Source of the DNA: a bacterium
GTDB lineage: Bacteria > CSSED10-310 > JAFGSJ01
DNA: 64,000 bases
Assembly: GCA_016934675.1 (NCBI GenBank)
Contig: JAFGSJ010000065.1
Span: 43,301-107,300 of the forward strand
Direction of reading: 5' to 3'
A program made the position numbers and the translations under genes. Positions 28,208 through 36,419 of this stretch are shown piece after piece; the stretch's first letter is position 1; every line of letters starts with the position of its first letter. Under the pieces are notes generated by a model. The model was not told the DNA's origin, ran no database searches, and saw only the letters and a list, made by a program, of their open reading frames with translations.

Positions 28208-29346
28208 TGAGGAACAGCCATACACACGCATCAGTTCTACTCGTATTTTTCTGCTTGATCTGTCTGGTCAGTGCCTCAGGGTCGAGACCGGCATCTGCTT
28301 TGCCCTTCGGCACCTTTGGAGCCCGCTCGATGGGCTTGGGCAACGCTTTTACCGCCATGACTGACGATGTGACCAGCATTTTCTGGAACCCGGCCGGGTT
28401 CGGTTTTCTCGAGAATGTCCAGATCACCATGCCGTACGGTCGCTTCACCGAGGACCGTGACAGCACGGAAGGTGCCCTGCACGATTTTCAGGACACCCTG
28501 TTTTCGGCCACTTTTCCCCAATTTTTCGAGGAATACGATGACTCGGACATGATTATCAGCGGCGATCAGAGTATCGGTTTTATCTATGGTATGCCCGGTT
28601 TCGGTCTGGGTTTCATCGAACGCAGTTTTGCTTCGGTCCGACCCCATTTCATTCGGCAAAATCAAGAGGAGACCGTGCCCGGCAAAGCCGTGCCCGGTTA
28701 TTTGAGTTATTCAGGCCTGCGGACCTCACGCTACACAACGAGTTTCTGCTATGGTGAAAAAGAAGCCGGCTACTTTATCGGGCTCAATGCCAATTATATC
28801 GAATACAAGGGTTACTACAAGGAGCGGGATATCACTCTCGGCACCAGTACCGACAGTGTCAGTCTGGTCGATGATGCTTTGAGCGGCCCGAACCGGACCG
28901 ACAGCACCTGGTCTTTCGATCTTGGTCTGGTCATTTTTATCGACCAGGCCCGCCTCGGCATCGTGGCCAAAGATATCAATACAATAAAATTCAAGCTGCC
29001 GGATGAGCGAAGTGTGACCGCCAAACCCCAGTATCGGGCCGGTTTCGCCTATCCTTTCTCGAACGGTATGATCTGGACATTGGACTATGATCTGACCCCT
29101 AACACCCTGTTCGATTCCGATCTCGAAGAGCAGAACCTGGCTACCGGTCTCGAAATGCTCTTCTGGCAGGGACAATTCCGGGTGCGGGTCGGTGGTCATA
29201 AGGACACGCACCAGACCGGCTCTCCCCTTCATTACACGTTGGGGGCCGGCCTGATTTTCGGGTTCTTGGGACTCGATACCGCCGCCTCGCTCAATCAGGA
29301 CGACGATATCTGGAACTGGTCCGCAACAGCGACCATAATTTTTTAA
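28207..29346 (+). CDS. PorV/UPF0164-type outer-membrane beta-barrel protein
   Basis: A 379-residue exported protein. After a signal peptide (VLLVFFCLICLVSASG) it has the N-terminal signature of PorV/PorQ- and FadL-like barrels (GTFGARSMGLGNAFTAMTDDVTSIFWNPAGFG). Alternating hydrophobic strands follow, ending in the terminal strand WNWSATATIIF with a final Phe, as expected for outer-membrane insertion. The family covers channel and shuttle proteins of the outer membrane; in Bacteroidota PorV serves type IX secretion. No other secretion gene is near, so the exact role is open. ATG 28207 overlaps the proS stop in a TGATG arrangement, which fixes the start and argues for co-expression with proS. 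Confidence 0.8.
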   Translation: MRNSHTHASVLLVFFCLICLVSASGSRPASALPFGTFGARSMGLGNAFTAMTDDVTSIFWNPAGFGFLENVQITMPYGRFTEDRDSTEGALHDFQDTLFSATFPQFFEEYDDSDMIISGDQSIGFIYGMPGFGLGFIERSFASVRPHFIRQNQEETVPGKAVPGYLSYSGLRTSRYTTSFCYGEKEAGYFIGLNANYIEYKGYYKERDITLGTSTDSVSLVDDALSGPNRTDSTWSFDLGLVIFIDQARLGIVAKDINTIKFKLPDERSVTAKPQYRAGFAYPFSNGMIWTLDYDLTPNTLFDSDLEEQNLATGLEMLFWQGQFRVRVGGHKDTHQTGSPLHYTLGAGLIFGFLGLDTAASLNQDDDIWNWSATATIIF

Positions 29347-29374
29347 ACCCACGCGGTAAAAAAAGAAAAAGCAC

Positions 29375-29403
29375 TTGACTAATTATGTAAAATATTCTAA
29401 TAA
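29375..29403 (+). promoter_or_regulatory. Predicted strong sigma70-type promoter for rpsU
   Basis: TTGACT (29375-29380) and TAATAA (29398-29403) are separated by 17 bases, in an AT-rich stretch 60-90 bases before the rpsU start. The near-consensus hexamers fit a highly expressed ribosomal-protein gene transcribed separately from the upstream proS pair. Confidence 0.6.
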
Positions 29404-29464
29404 ACAAAAAATGGTCGAAAAGCGTAGTACCCCAAATCCACTGGGAGGGGAGGTTGAATTGTGA

Positions 29465-29665
29465 ATGTCTGAAGTTCGAGTGCGAGACGGAGAATCCTTT
29501 GAGAAAGCCCTCCGAAGGTTTAAGAGACAATGTGAAAAAGACGGCATTCTCTCCGAAATAAGAAAAAGAGAGCACTTCGAAAAACCGAGCGTCAAAAGAA
29601 AAAGAAAGTCTTTAGCCGCTCGAAAGAAAATGATCAAACTTCAGAAAAAGCTCGAGGATTTATAA
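29465..29665 (+). CDS. rpsU: Small ribosomal subunit protein bS21
   Basis: A 66-residue, very basic protein that matches bS21 along its length: [19 protein letters not shown], then [14 protein letters not shown] and a lysine-rich helical tail. bS21 binds the 30S platform near the anti-Shine-Dalgarno end of 16S rRNA and helps initiation. A GGGAGG-rich site lies upstream of ATG 29465. The gene is monocistronic, with its own near-consensus promoter (29375-29403) and a strong terminator (29740-29770). It does not sit in the familiar rpsU-dnaG-rpoD order. Confidence 0.95.
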   Translation: MSEVRVRDGESFEKALRRFKRQCEKDGILSEIRKREHFEKPSVKRKRKSLAARKKMIKLQKKLEDL

Positions 29666-29739
29666 GACTCGGGGCAGACTGTTTTTTTGTTTTCTTTCGT
29701 TTCTTTTGTCTATTCAGGTTTTTCTATTTTGACGATAAG

Positions 29740-29770
29740 GGGTAGTATCGAGATACTACCCTTTTTTTTT
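29740..29770 (+). terminator. Rho-independent terminator after rpsU
   Basis: A perfect 9-bp stem (29740-29748 with 29753-29761) with a CGAG tetraloop is followed by a run of nine T. It lies 75 bases after the rpsU stop and ends 14 bases before the mutS2 start. mutS2 therefore either has weak own transcription or depends on read-through. Confidence 0.92.
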
Positions 29771-29783
29771 AGGGTTTCAGAAC

Positions 29784-32186
29784 ATGAAGACGGACCATGA
29801 AGCAGAAATTTTGGTCGATCAGACCACGTTCGAGTCGCTCGAGTTCCCGCAATTGCAATCACTCCTGGCCGATTTGACCCAAACCCCACAGGGTCGTGCT
29901 CTGGTCATGATGATCGCTCCCTCGACCAATCCAGATCATATCAAGCGTCAATTGGATGAGCTCGATGAGTATCTGGTCATGAGGGCCATGAAAGGCGGTT
30001 TCCGCTTCGAAGGCATGATCGAGCTCGAAGGTCATTTCCGTGAAGTTGCGGCACCGGGTTCAACACTGTCACCGGTCGAGATTCTTGATATCTATCAGAT
30101 ACTGGTCCTGATCGAAGCACTCAAGGGCATGATCAGAAAGCGGGAAGCGGAATTCCCCTTGCTGGGTGCTCTGATTGGTCAGACCGATGCTCTTCCTGCT
30201 GTACGTGCCTTGATCGAACGGACAATCAGTCCGAATGCGGAGCTGCTCGATGATGCCTCGGTCGAACTCAAACGGATCAGGCTCAGTATTCAGAAAAACC
30301 GTGATCGGATCTACCGTAGTCTCGAAAGGTTTATCGCGCGGGCCGATATTGCTCCACTTATTCAGGACAATGTGATCACTCAGCGCAATCAACGTTTTGT
30401 CATCCCGGTCAAAATCGATGGAAAAGCTAAAGTCAAGGGCATCATCCACGATCAATCGTCATCCGGTGTGACCATATTCGTTGAACCGATGGGAATTTTA
30501 CCTTTAAACAATGCTTTTCTGCAGGACAAGCTGGCCGAGGAGAAAGAGATCAAGCGTCTCCTGCGGCTTTTGGCTGACCGCTGTCGTGAGAACCTTGATC
30601 AGTTACGGGTAAATATCCAGGTCCTGGCCCGGATCGATCTTATCCAGGCCAAGGCCGTGTTTGCCGATCGATACGAGGCTACCCGCCCCACCCTTTCAGA
30701 TCAGGCCACCTTGGAAATCTATAACGCTCGACACCCCTTGCTGACCCATTATTTGACTCGCGAACATGTTGTGCCCATCGATATTCTGGTCAACGGTCAA
30801 GAAAGACTGCTCCTGATAACCGGTCCCAATATGGGCGGAAAAACCGTGGCCTTGAAAACAGCCGGTTTACTGTGCTTAATGGTCCAGTCAGGCATGTTCG
30901 TTCCGGCTGCACAGCGGAGCACCTTCCCGGTTTTCCAGTCAGTTTTCACCGATATCGGTGATTTGCAGGATATGTCCCAATCATTGTCAACTTTTGCTTC
31001 GCACCTGCTCAGGATTAAAACGATTTTGGACCAGGCCGGTCAGACCTCGTTGGTTTTACTCGATGAGCTGGGTACCGGCACGGATCCGGATGAAGGTGCC
31101 GCGTTGGGTCAGATGATTCTGGACGAAATGTATCAACGCCAGGCCATCACTATTGCCACGACGCATCTGTCCCATTTGAAGCAGAGGACTTATCAGCGTT
31201 CCGAACGTATGGTCGCTTCTGTCCAGTTTGATCTTGAATTGACGCGTCCGACCTATCGTCTGAAGTACGGCCAATATGGCGAGAGTAACGCCTTCACCAT
31301 CGCCCAGAACCTCGGCATTTCGGCCCATTATATCGCCAAAGCCCGATCATGTCTCAACCCTGTCCAGGTCAGACTGAACGAGTTGGCTGAATTACTGGAA
31401 AATCGGCAGCGTGAACTTGAGAAAAGCGAAAAGAAACTGTCCCGTAAGCATCAGGCCTTACATACGATGAAAGAAAATGCGGAAAAACGGGCCCAGGAGA
31501 TCATTCTCGAAGCGGGCAAACAGGCTTCGAAACTCTTGGACCAGGTCCGGCAAAGGGTCCGTTATCTCCATAGCGAGCTCGGCAAGTACCAACCGGACCG
31601 GGCTGGCCTCGAAAAAACCCGTGATCAACTGGTCGAGATTCAGACTGAGCTCGACCAGATTCTACCGGCACCTGCCCAAGCCGAGCCGCCAGTCGAAGAA
31701 GAAACGCCGGTCGAAGTGCAACGCCCGCTTGCGATTGGCGATCAGGTCGAATTGGAAGGCCTCGGAAAAACAGGGACCGTGCTCGAATTGATCGAGGCGA
31801 AACAGACCGCTGTGATCGCACTTGCCGGTAAAACCATGAGGGTGCCTCTGCATAATCTCAAACTGGTTGGACCGGCCCAGGACCGCACCGCAGCTCAGCC
31901 CCATGTCTCATTCGAGCATGAAATTGATCGTGGTCAGGTCCCGACTAAAATCACGCTCCTGGGTGAACGGGTTGACCAGGCCTTGAGCCGACTCGATCGT
32001 TTCCTGAACGACGCTTTCATCTACGGACATGCCCGGATCGTTGTGGTCCACGGTATCGGAGAGGAAAGACTGCGACCCGCTATACATCAATTCCTCGAGG
32101 AAAATCCCATGGTCCAGAGCTTCAGGTCCGGCGATCGTGTCGAAGGAGGCTACGGGGTGACTGTGGTCGAGCTCGTATCCAAGTAA
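29784..32186 (+). CDS. mutS2: MutS2 family protein
   Basis: An 800-residue protein of normal MutS2 length. The N-terminal MutS-like core and clamp helices precede an ABC-type ATPase with Walker A (TGPNMGGKT, ~residue 350) and Walker B/signature (LLDELGTGTDPDEGAALG). A coiled coil follows (~530-600), then a KOW-like middle region and a C-terminal Smr domain (~725-800). MutS2 acts on recombination intermediates and, in some bacteria, on collided or stalled ribosomes. The Smr domain is atypical: the usual LDLHG/LDLRG box reads ITLLG, while the HGxG box is kept (VHGIGEERLR), so nuclease activity may be reduced. The start lies only 14 bases after the rpsU terminator, with no obvious Shine-Dalgarno site. 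Confidence 0.93.
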   Translation: MKTDHEAEILVDQTTFESLEFPQLQSLLADLTQTPQGRALVMMIAPSTNPDHIKRQLDELDEYLVMRAMKGGFRFEGMIELEGHFREVAAPGSTLSPVEILDIYQILVLIEALKGMIRKREAEFPLLGALIGQTDALPAVRALIERTISPNAELLDDASVELKRIRLSIQKNRDRIYRSLERFIARADIAPLIQDNVITQRNQRFVIPVKIDGKAKVKGIIHDQSSSGVTIFVEPMGILPLNNAFLQDKLAEEKEIKRLLRLLADRCRENLDQLRVNIQVLARIDLIQAKAVFADRYEATRPTLSDQATLEIYNARHPLLTHYLTREHVVPIDILVNGQERLLLITGPNMGGKTVALKTAGLLCLMVQSGMFVPAAQRSTFPVFQSVFTDIGDLQDMSQSLSTFASHLLRIKTILDQAGQTSLVLLDELGTGTDPDEGAALGQMILDEMYQRQAITIATTHLSHLKQRTYQRSERMVASVQFDLELTRPTYRLKYGQYGESNAFTIAQNLGISAHYIAKARSCLNPVQVRLNELAELLENRQRELEKSEKKLSRKHQALHTMKENAEKRAQEIILEAGKQASKLLDQVRQRVRYLHSELGKYQPDRAGLEKTRDQLVEIQTELDQILPAPAQAEPPVEEETPVEVQRPLAIGDQVELEGLGKTGTVLELIEAKQTAVIALAGKTMRVPLHNLKLVGPAQDRTAAQPHVSFEHEIDRGQVPTKITLLGERVDQALSRLDRFLNDAFIYGHARIVVVHGIGEERLRPAIHQFLEENPMVQSFRSGDRVEGGYGVTVVELVSK

Positions 32187-32216
32187 TGATTCTGTCATAA
32201 AACCGGAGTGAATAGC

Positions 32217-33020
32217 ATGACTGATACAGACAAAGATAAAGCCATGTTTAACCGGATCGCCCAGGAATATGCTCGCCAGGAAATGCGACCGGGCACTCGT
32301 ATCATGAGACGCTTTCAGTTGCTGAACGCCCTGCAATCAGTCCTTCAGGTGAAACAACAACTCGGTCATGTCCTGGATATCGGTTGCGGTTTTGCCACTC
32401 CAGCTCAGTATTTGCTTGGGCTGTACCAATCATACACCGGTGTCGACCACTCCGCTGAGATGGTCCAGCTCGGCCAGGACATTCACCGGAACAATACTAA
32501 CGTCAGGTTAATACTGGCCGATGTTCTCGAAGCAGACCTGCCAGTCGCGAGTTTTGACCTGGTCCTGAGCATCAAGTCCCTGCACCACTTCCCTGACGCA
32601 GAGGCAGTCCTTGAACGCCTGAAAGTCCTGACCAGAAACGGTGCACATCTTGTTATCATCGAACCGAACAGCAGAAATCACCTTCATTCATTCATGCAAT
32701 GGGTTAGAACGATCTGGAAGAAATCCGAACCGAACCCTGCCCATAAACAACATCACTTCAAGAAAGAAGAACTCGAGACCCTTTTGCGAAAGAATGATTT
32801 TGAAATCCTCGATTGTCGCGAGCGCGGATATTTCACGCAATTAAACCGGATCGAACTCCCCTGGCATACACTGTCCGTGTGTCTGGCCCATCTGACCCTC
32901 CTCCTGGACCGCTGTTGTGACCGATTCATGCCGCCTTTCCTGCGTTTCCTCAGCAGCCATATCGTGCTCCAGGCCCGTTTCCCAAAAAAACATACTTATG
33001 AAACAGTTCAAGAAATCTGA
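32217..33020 (+). CDS. Class I SAM-dependent methyltransferase
   Basis: A 267-residue soluble enzyme. The SAM-binding motif I (VLDIGCGFATPAQYL) and the following acidic strand (YTGVDHSAEMVQLG) are clear, and motif IV-like FDLVLSIKSLHHFPD is kept, typical of the Methyltransf_11 type. The C-terminal part (~200-265) is hydrophobic and may contact a membrane or a lipid substrate. The substrate is not evident. CCGGAG lies eight bases before ATG 32217, preferred over GTG 32208. The gene is 30 bases after mutS2 on the same strand and may be co-transcribed. Downstream lies a repeat-bearing gap of nearly 400 bases. Confidence 0.85.
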   Translation: MTDTDKDKAMFNRIAQEYARQEMRPGTRIMRRFQLLNALQSVLQVKQQLGHVLDIGCGFATPAQYLLGLYQSYTGVDHSAEMVQLGQDIHRNNTNVRLILADVLEADLPVASFDLVLSIKSLHHFPDAEAVLERLKVLTRNGAHLVIIEPNSRNHLHSFMQWVRTIWKKSEPNPAHKQHHFKKEELETLLRKNDFEILDCRERGYFTQLNRIELPWHTLSVCLAHLTLLLDRCCDRFMPPFLRFLSSHIVLQARFPKKHTYETVQEI

Positions 33021-33108
33021 AGCTCTTCAGCACAGTCGTGAGGAATTGCAGAAAATTTAAGAAATAATTCAATAATTTGGCGAGAACTCCACACACGGAA
33101 TCTCCTGC

Positions 33109-33364
33109 ACCAGGCGGGATGGGCCACCGCTGAAGAACAATGTCGGTCCTAAGGGTATGTCTTTACTCTTTCAAATCGAGACGATCTCCATCCGATCAGC
33201 ATTCGAATACAAGAAAACACACACCCTGGTACAATTGCTCGTAGTTCCCACTTCAGTGGGGCTTTTGGGTGTTGAACGTGACAAAGCCCACGTAACCGTG
33301 GAACTACGAACAATTGTACCAGGCGGAATGAGGCACTGCTGAAGAACGACGCCGGTCCTGAGGG
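33109..33364. repeat. Direct repeat pair flanking a long inverted repeat
   Basis: A 47-base segment at 33109-33155 (beginning ACCAGGCGGGATG) recurs with a few changes at 33318-33364, 209 bases further on. Between them, 33227-33250 and 33299-33321 form near-perfect inverted arms (TGGTACAATTG... / ...CAATTGTACCA), with a shorter inner complementarity (GTGGGGCTTT / AAAGCCCAC). The unit could fold into one long hairpin of about 95 bases. Size, structure and location in a gene-free gap (33021-33413) resemble a REP/MITE-like mobile repeat. The short open frames crossing it on both strands follow the inverted symmetry and are not credible genes. The rest of the gap shows nothing. Confidence 0.7.
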
Positions 33365-33413
33365 ACAGTAGAAGATTGGATGTGAAAAAAGCAAAAACCC
33401 ATAATAAATTTCT

Positions 33414-34961
33414 TTATGATGAAAGTCGTTCGTAGACGATCTGACCGTTCACTACAGTCATTTCGACCTTGACATCGCGAAGCGTTTTGGCCGAGCTGAT
33501 ATCCCGATCAAGCACAACCAGGTCCGCATGAAAACCGGGAGCAATGCGTCCGATTTTATGTTCGAGGTGAGCGGCCCAGGCGCTGCCTGCAGTATAAGCG
33601 TTCAGGGCTTGTTCGAGTGAAACGGACTGATCAGATATCGGATGGTTTATCGCTCCTTCGAGGCCATAAAGCGGTCCAAACGGCATGCAATCCGAACCGA
33701 ACGCAACGTTGAGTCCAGCGGCGAACAGTTTCGCGTAAGGATTGCACCAGCGGACCCTTTCGGGACCGAGTCGAAGCCAATTCATGCCGTCCGGGGGCTG
33801 TGACCAACGCCGGGCGAAATTCGGTTGACAGGACGCGATCAGTCCACTGTCAGCCAACTGCTGGACCAAGTCGGCATCCAAAACCTCGATATGTTCGAGC
33901 CTATGGCGCAGGTCAGTCCGGTCTTCCGCAGTGTCTTTTCTCAGAACAGCCAGGAGCTGGCTGATAGCCCGATCACCAATGGCATGCATCATCAGCGGAT
34001 AACCCGCAGTCCTGGCCTTGTGTATGATCCGGTTCAACCGACCGGGTGCATAGAACAACAACCCACGATTGTCTGGTTGAGACTGATAAGGCTTGGACAG
34101 GGCCGCAGTGTGCGCGCCCAGCGAACCATCCAAAAAAAGCTTTAGCCCACCAAAAGTAAGCCTGTCTGAACCGAAACCGGCAACCAGGCCAGCCTGCGAC
34201 AGATGATGCTGCCATCTTGCCGCGAGATACACGACCACTCTGACTTTTAATTTGTCCTGGATCGACCAGTTCTGATACCATCTGAAATGAGTGGGCGATG
34301 TAATCTCATGGACCGTGGTCACCCCTTCACACAACGCACGAGCCTGAGCGTTTTCAAGGGCCTGGTCATAATCTTCCGCCGTGTAGACGATTTGTTTATC
34401 AAACTCCCAGACGGTTTCTTCCAGAGCCAAGCCGTTCGCAGGATCACCCTGAAAATGCCCGGTTTGGAAAAATAAAAGGGCTGCACTATTCAAGACCGCC
34501 AGATGACCGCATACCCGCCGGACCATGATCGGGATGCTGCTCGAAACCGCATCTAATTCTGAACGGGTCGGCACACGACGATCAGACCAATTACTCTCAT
34601 CCCAGTCTTTACCCACAATCGGACGATCGGACCGATGATGTTGGACCGCTTCCGCCAGCACATCAAAAAATGTGCTCCGATCATCGATTTGCGCTAAATC
34701 GAGCTCAAGCGAGTCTAATCCCATCTGCAGAAAGTGACTGTGGCCATCGACGAAACCCGGCAGGACAGTCCTGCCTCGCAGATCATAGACAGGAAGCCCC
34801 TGTCTATGATCAGGCCCGTTCTGATCGGTCCTGATGCTCCCGATCATGGTCCGATCAAGTACCAGCACGGTCTCATCATGCCGAAACCGTTGACCGTCAA
34901 AAACAGAATTGACCAGACATTTCGTTCGCGCTGGATTTCGCTCTCGTTGTGCTTGGGTCAT
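33414..34961 (-). CDS. Amidohydrolase family protein (YtcJ-like, Amidohydro_3)
   Basis: A 515-residue metal-dependent hydrolase. The N-terminal beta domain leads into GFVDGHSHF (metal-binding HxH). Later come MHAIGDRAI (metal His), HRLEHIEVL, GSDCMPFGP (catalytic or metal Asp) and a C-terminal closing beta domain (GRIAPGFHADLVVLD). The family hydrolyses amide, imide or ester bonds in varied small molecules; the substrate is not predictable here. No signal peptide is seen, so it is cytoplasmic. A GAAGAAGG-type site precedes ATG 34961. It is divergent from the TonB-like gene, with which it shares a 127-base intergenic region, and is likely monocistronic. Confidence 0.87.
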   Translation of the reverse strand: MTQAQRERNPARTKCLVNSVFDGQRFRHDETVLVLDRTMIGSIRTDQNGPDHRQGLPVYDLRGRTVLPGFVDGHSHFLQMGLDSLELDLAQIDDRSTFFDVLAEAVQHHRSDRPIVGKDWDESNWSDRRVPTRSELDAVSSSIPIMVRRVCGHLAVLNSAALLFFQTGHFQGDPANGLALEETVWEFDKQIVYTAEDYDQALENAQARALCEGVTTVHEITSPTHFRWYQNWSIQDKLKVRVVVYLAARWQHHLSQAGLVAGFGSDRLTFGGLKLFLDGSLGAHTAALSKPYQSQPDNRGLLFYAPGRLNRIIHKARTAGYPLMMHAIGDRAISQLLAVLRKDTAEDRTDLRHRLEHIEVLDADLVQQLADSGLIASCQPNFARRWSQPPDGMNWLRLGPERVRWCNPYAKLFAAGLNVAFGSDCMPFGPLYGLEGAINHPISDQSVSLEQALNAYTAGSAWAAHLEHKIGRIAPGFHADLVVLDRDISSAKTLRDVKVEMTVVNGQIVYERLSS

Positions 34962-34991
34962 GGACCTTCTTCTCCTCTTTTATGATTGACT

Positions 34992-35019
34992 TTGACATTT
35001 AGAGAATTGTGTGTAATAT
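34992..35019 (+). promoter_or_regulatory. Predicted sigma70-type promoter for the TonB-like gene
   Basis: A consensus TTGACA (34992-34997) and TAATAT (35014-35019) are 16 bases apart, about 70 bases before the ATG at 35089. A TG immediately before the -10 box strengthens the match. Confidence 0.6.
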
Positions 35020-35088
35020 GTTATATAGATTGATCATTGAGAAGAATCCAACGAATGCCATCAAAACCTGACTCAGAAAGGGGACTAT

Positions 35089-35757
35089 ATGTTTAAATCA
35101 ACTCTCAGTCAAATTTTTCCCGTTTTAACACTGTTCTGTTGTGCATTTTTCTTGTTCAATCCCATGGGGAGCATGATTGTAGTGGCACAAGAAACACCAT
35201 CTGATGATGAACCGGTCAGACTTCAACCGGATTTGAGTAAACTCAAAGCAATTGAACAGCATGAGGCCGAATTTCCTGAAATTGCGAAAAAGGCTTTCGC
35301 TGAGGGCCAGGTTATCGTTGAAGTGACCATCGATGCTTTTGGGATGGTCTCCAAGGCCAGTGTCGTTGATACAAAGGTGACTTTAGACAAACAGGTCAAA
35401 AAAGAGTATAGTGCTTCAAAAGAGAAAGCCCAGACCCCCACGAAGAGAAGGAGTGCCCGTCCTGCCGCTAGCGAGGAGGAGGGCGAAGAAGAAGCTGAGG
35501 AAACTGAGGAAGTTGAGGAGAGCGAGGAAGCCGAGGAAAATGAAGAAGTCCTGGATGAAGATGGAGATCCTTACGGCCAGATAGCTCTTGAACAAAAAAT
35601 TGCTGAAGCTTTCGAGGAGTCTGCCCTCACAGCAGCGAAGAAGTGGAAATTCGAACCGATGAAAGATAATACTGGGAAAGAAATATCGGTGGTTACGACC
35701 TTGACGTTTAACTTCAACCTTAATTTCAATGCCAACAAGCCAGCAGGCAAAAAATAG
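35089..35757 (+). CDS. Periplasmic protein with TonB C-terminal-like domain split by an acidic insert
   Basis: A 222-residue exported protein. The N-terminal hydrophobic segment (~8-35) is a signal peptide or anchor. The TonB-CTD begins PEIAKKAFAEGQVIVEVTIDAFG and resumes as ALTAAKKWKFEPM, ending in a beta strand (VVTTLTFNFNLNF). Between these halves lies an insert of about 70 residues, first basic (KRRSARPAAS) and then strongly acidic (EEEGEEEAEETEEVEESEEAEE). Classical TonB has a proline-rich spacer before the domain, which is missing here. So this is a TonB-CTD protein rather than a standard energy transducer, and no ExbB/ExbD lies nearby. GGGG precedes ATG 35089 at a workable distance, and a strong promoter lies upstream. 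Confidence 0.78.
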   Translation: MFKSTLSQIFPVLTLFCCAFFLFNPMGSMIVVAQETPSDDEPVRLQPDLSKLKAIEQHEAEFPEIAKKAFAEGQVIVEVTIDAFGMVSKASVVDTKVTLDKQVKKEYSASKEKAQTPTKRRSARPAASEEEGEEEAEETEEVEESEEAEENEEVLDEDGDPYGQIALEQKIAEAFEESALTAAKKWKFEPMKDNTGKEISVVTTLTFNFNLNFNANKPAGKK

Positions 35758-35878
35758 TAGCTCAGGCAGCAGGATTTTCCAGGCATCAATGACAGGGAAT
35801 GGATCTGGGCGTTAAACTGGGTAACCGGCTTGAACATGTGCAAGTTTTGCTTTCACCGGGGCGGATCAGTATCATAAA

Positions 35879-35920
35879 GTGAGGGTATGTTGAAATGCAC
35901 CGGGCATACCCACCTTTCTT
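35879..35920 (+). terminator. Possible terminator hairpin after the TonB-like gene
   Basis: GTGAGGGTATG (35879-35889) can pair with CATACCCAC (35905-35913), with one bulge and a 15-base loop, followed by a pyrimidine-rich CTTTCTTCTC. The T tract is interrupted, so this is weaker than the rpsU terminator. It would separate the TonB-like gene from ruvX. Confidence 0.4.
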
Positions 35921-35979
35921 CTCATTATGCGGCCTGATTGGTTTGTGTGTTTTTTTGCTGAGGGTCTTTTACTTTCACA

Positions 35980-36399
35980 ATGAAAAGAATACTTGCACTC
36001 GATTATGGACAAAGAAGGACTGGCGTAGCGGTGAGTGATCTTCTCCAGATCACGGCCCAAGGTCGTCCAACCATCGAACCCCTTTCCATGAAGGACCTCA
36101 TTGTTAAAATTCTTGATCTGATCGAAAATGAAGATGTCGAGAAAGTAATACTTGGTTTACCCCTGAATATGAATGGTTCTCAAAGTGAGATCGGAAGGGA
36201 AGTTGAACATCTGGCCGACCGTTTGCGGCGAGAAGCTTCCGTTCCGATCGAGTTGTGGGACGAAAGGCTCACTTCACAGCTCGCTGAACAAACACTCATT
36301 TATGGTCGAACACGACGGGCCAAGCGAAAACAGAAAATTGACCAGTTGGCTGCGGTTCTACTTCTCCAAAATTATCTTGATGCTCATCCATCTTCTTGA
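35980..36399 (+). CDS. ruvX: Putative pre-16S rRNA nuclease / Holliday junction resolvase-like YqgF
   Basis: A 139-residue RNase H-fold protein with the family signature at the start (ILALDYGQRRTGVAVSD, first catalytic Asp). Also present are VEKVILGLPLNMNG, WDERLTS (catalytic Glu) and the late IDQLAAVLLLQNYL (last catalytic Asp). YqgF/RuvX matures the 5' end of 16S rRNA in E. coli and has also been proposed to resolve Holliday junctions. There is no good Shine-Dalgarno site before ATG 35980, but conservation begins at once, so the start is secure. The next gene, mltG, starts 20 bases after its stop; this ruvX-mltG neighbourhood is common in bacteria. Confidence 0.94.
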   Translation: MKRILALDYGQRRTGVAVSDLLQITAQGRPTIEPLSMKDLIVKILDLIENEDVEKVILGLPLNMNGSQSEIGREVEHLADRLRREASVPIELWDERLTSQLAEQTLIYGRTRRAKRKQKIDQLAAVLLLQNYLDAHPSS

Positions 36400-36419
36400 G
36401 TCAGGGGAAAAACAGACTC

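Noticed and set aside
33157..33394. Short open frames on both strands around the inverted repeat
   Set aside because: They mirror each other across the hairpin, have no ribosome site and resemble no protein.
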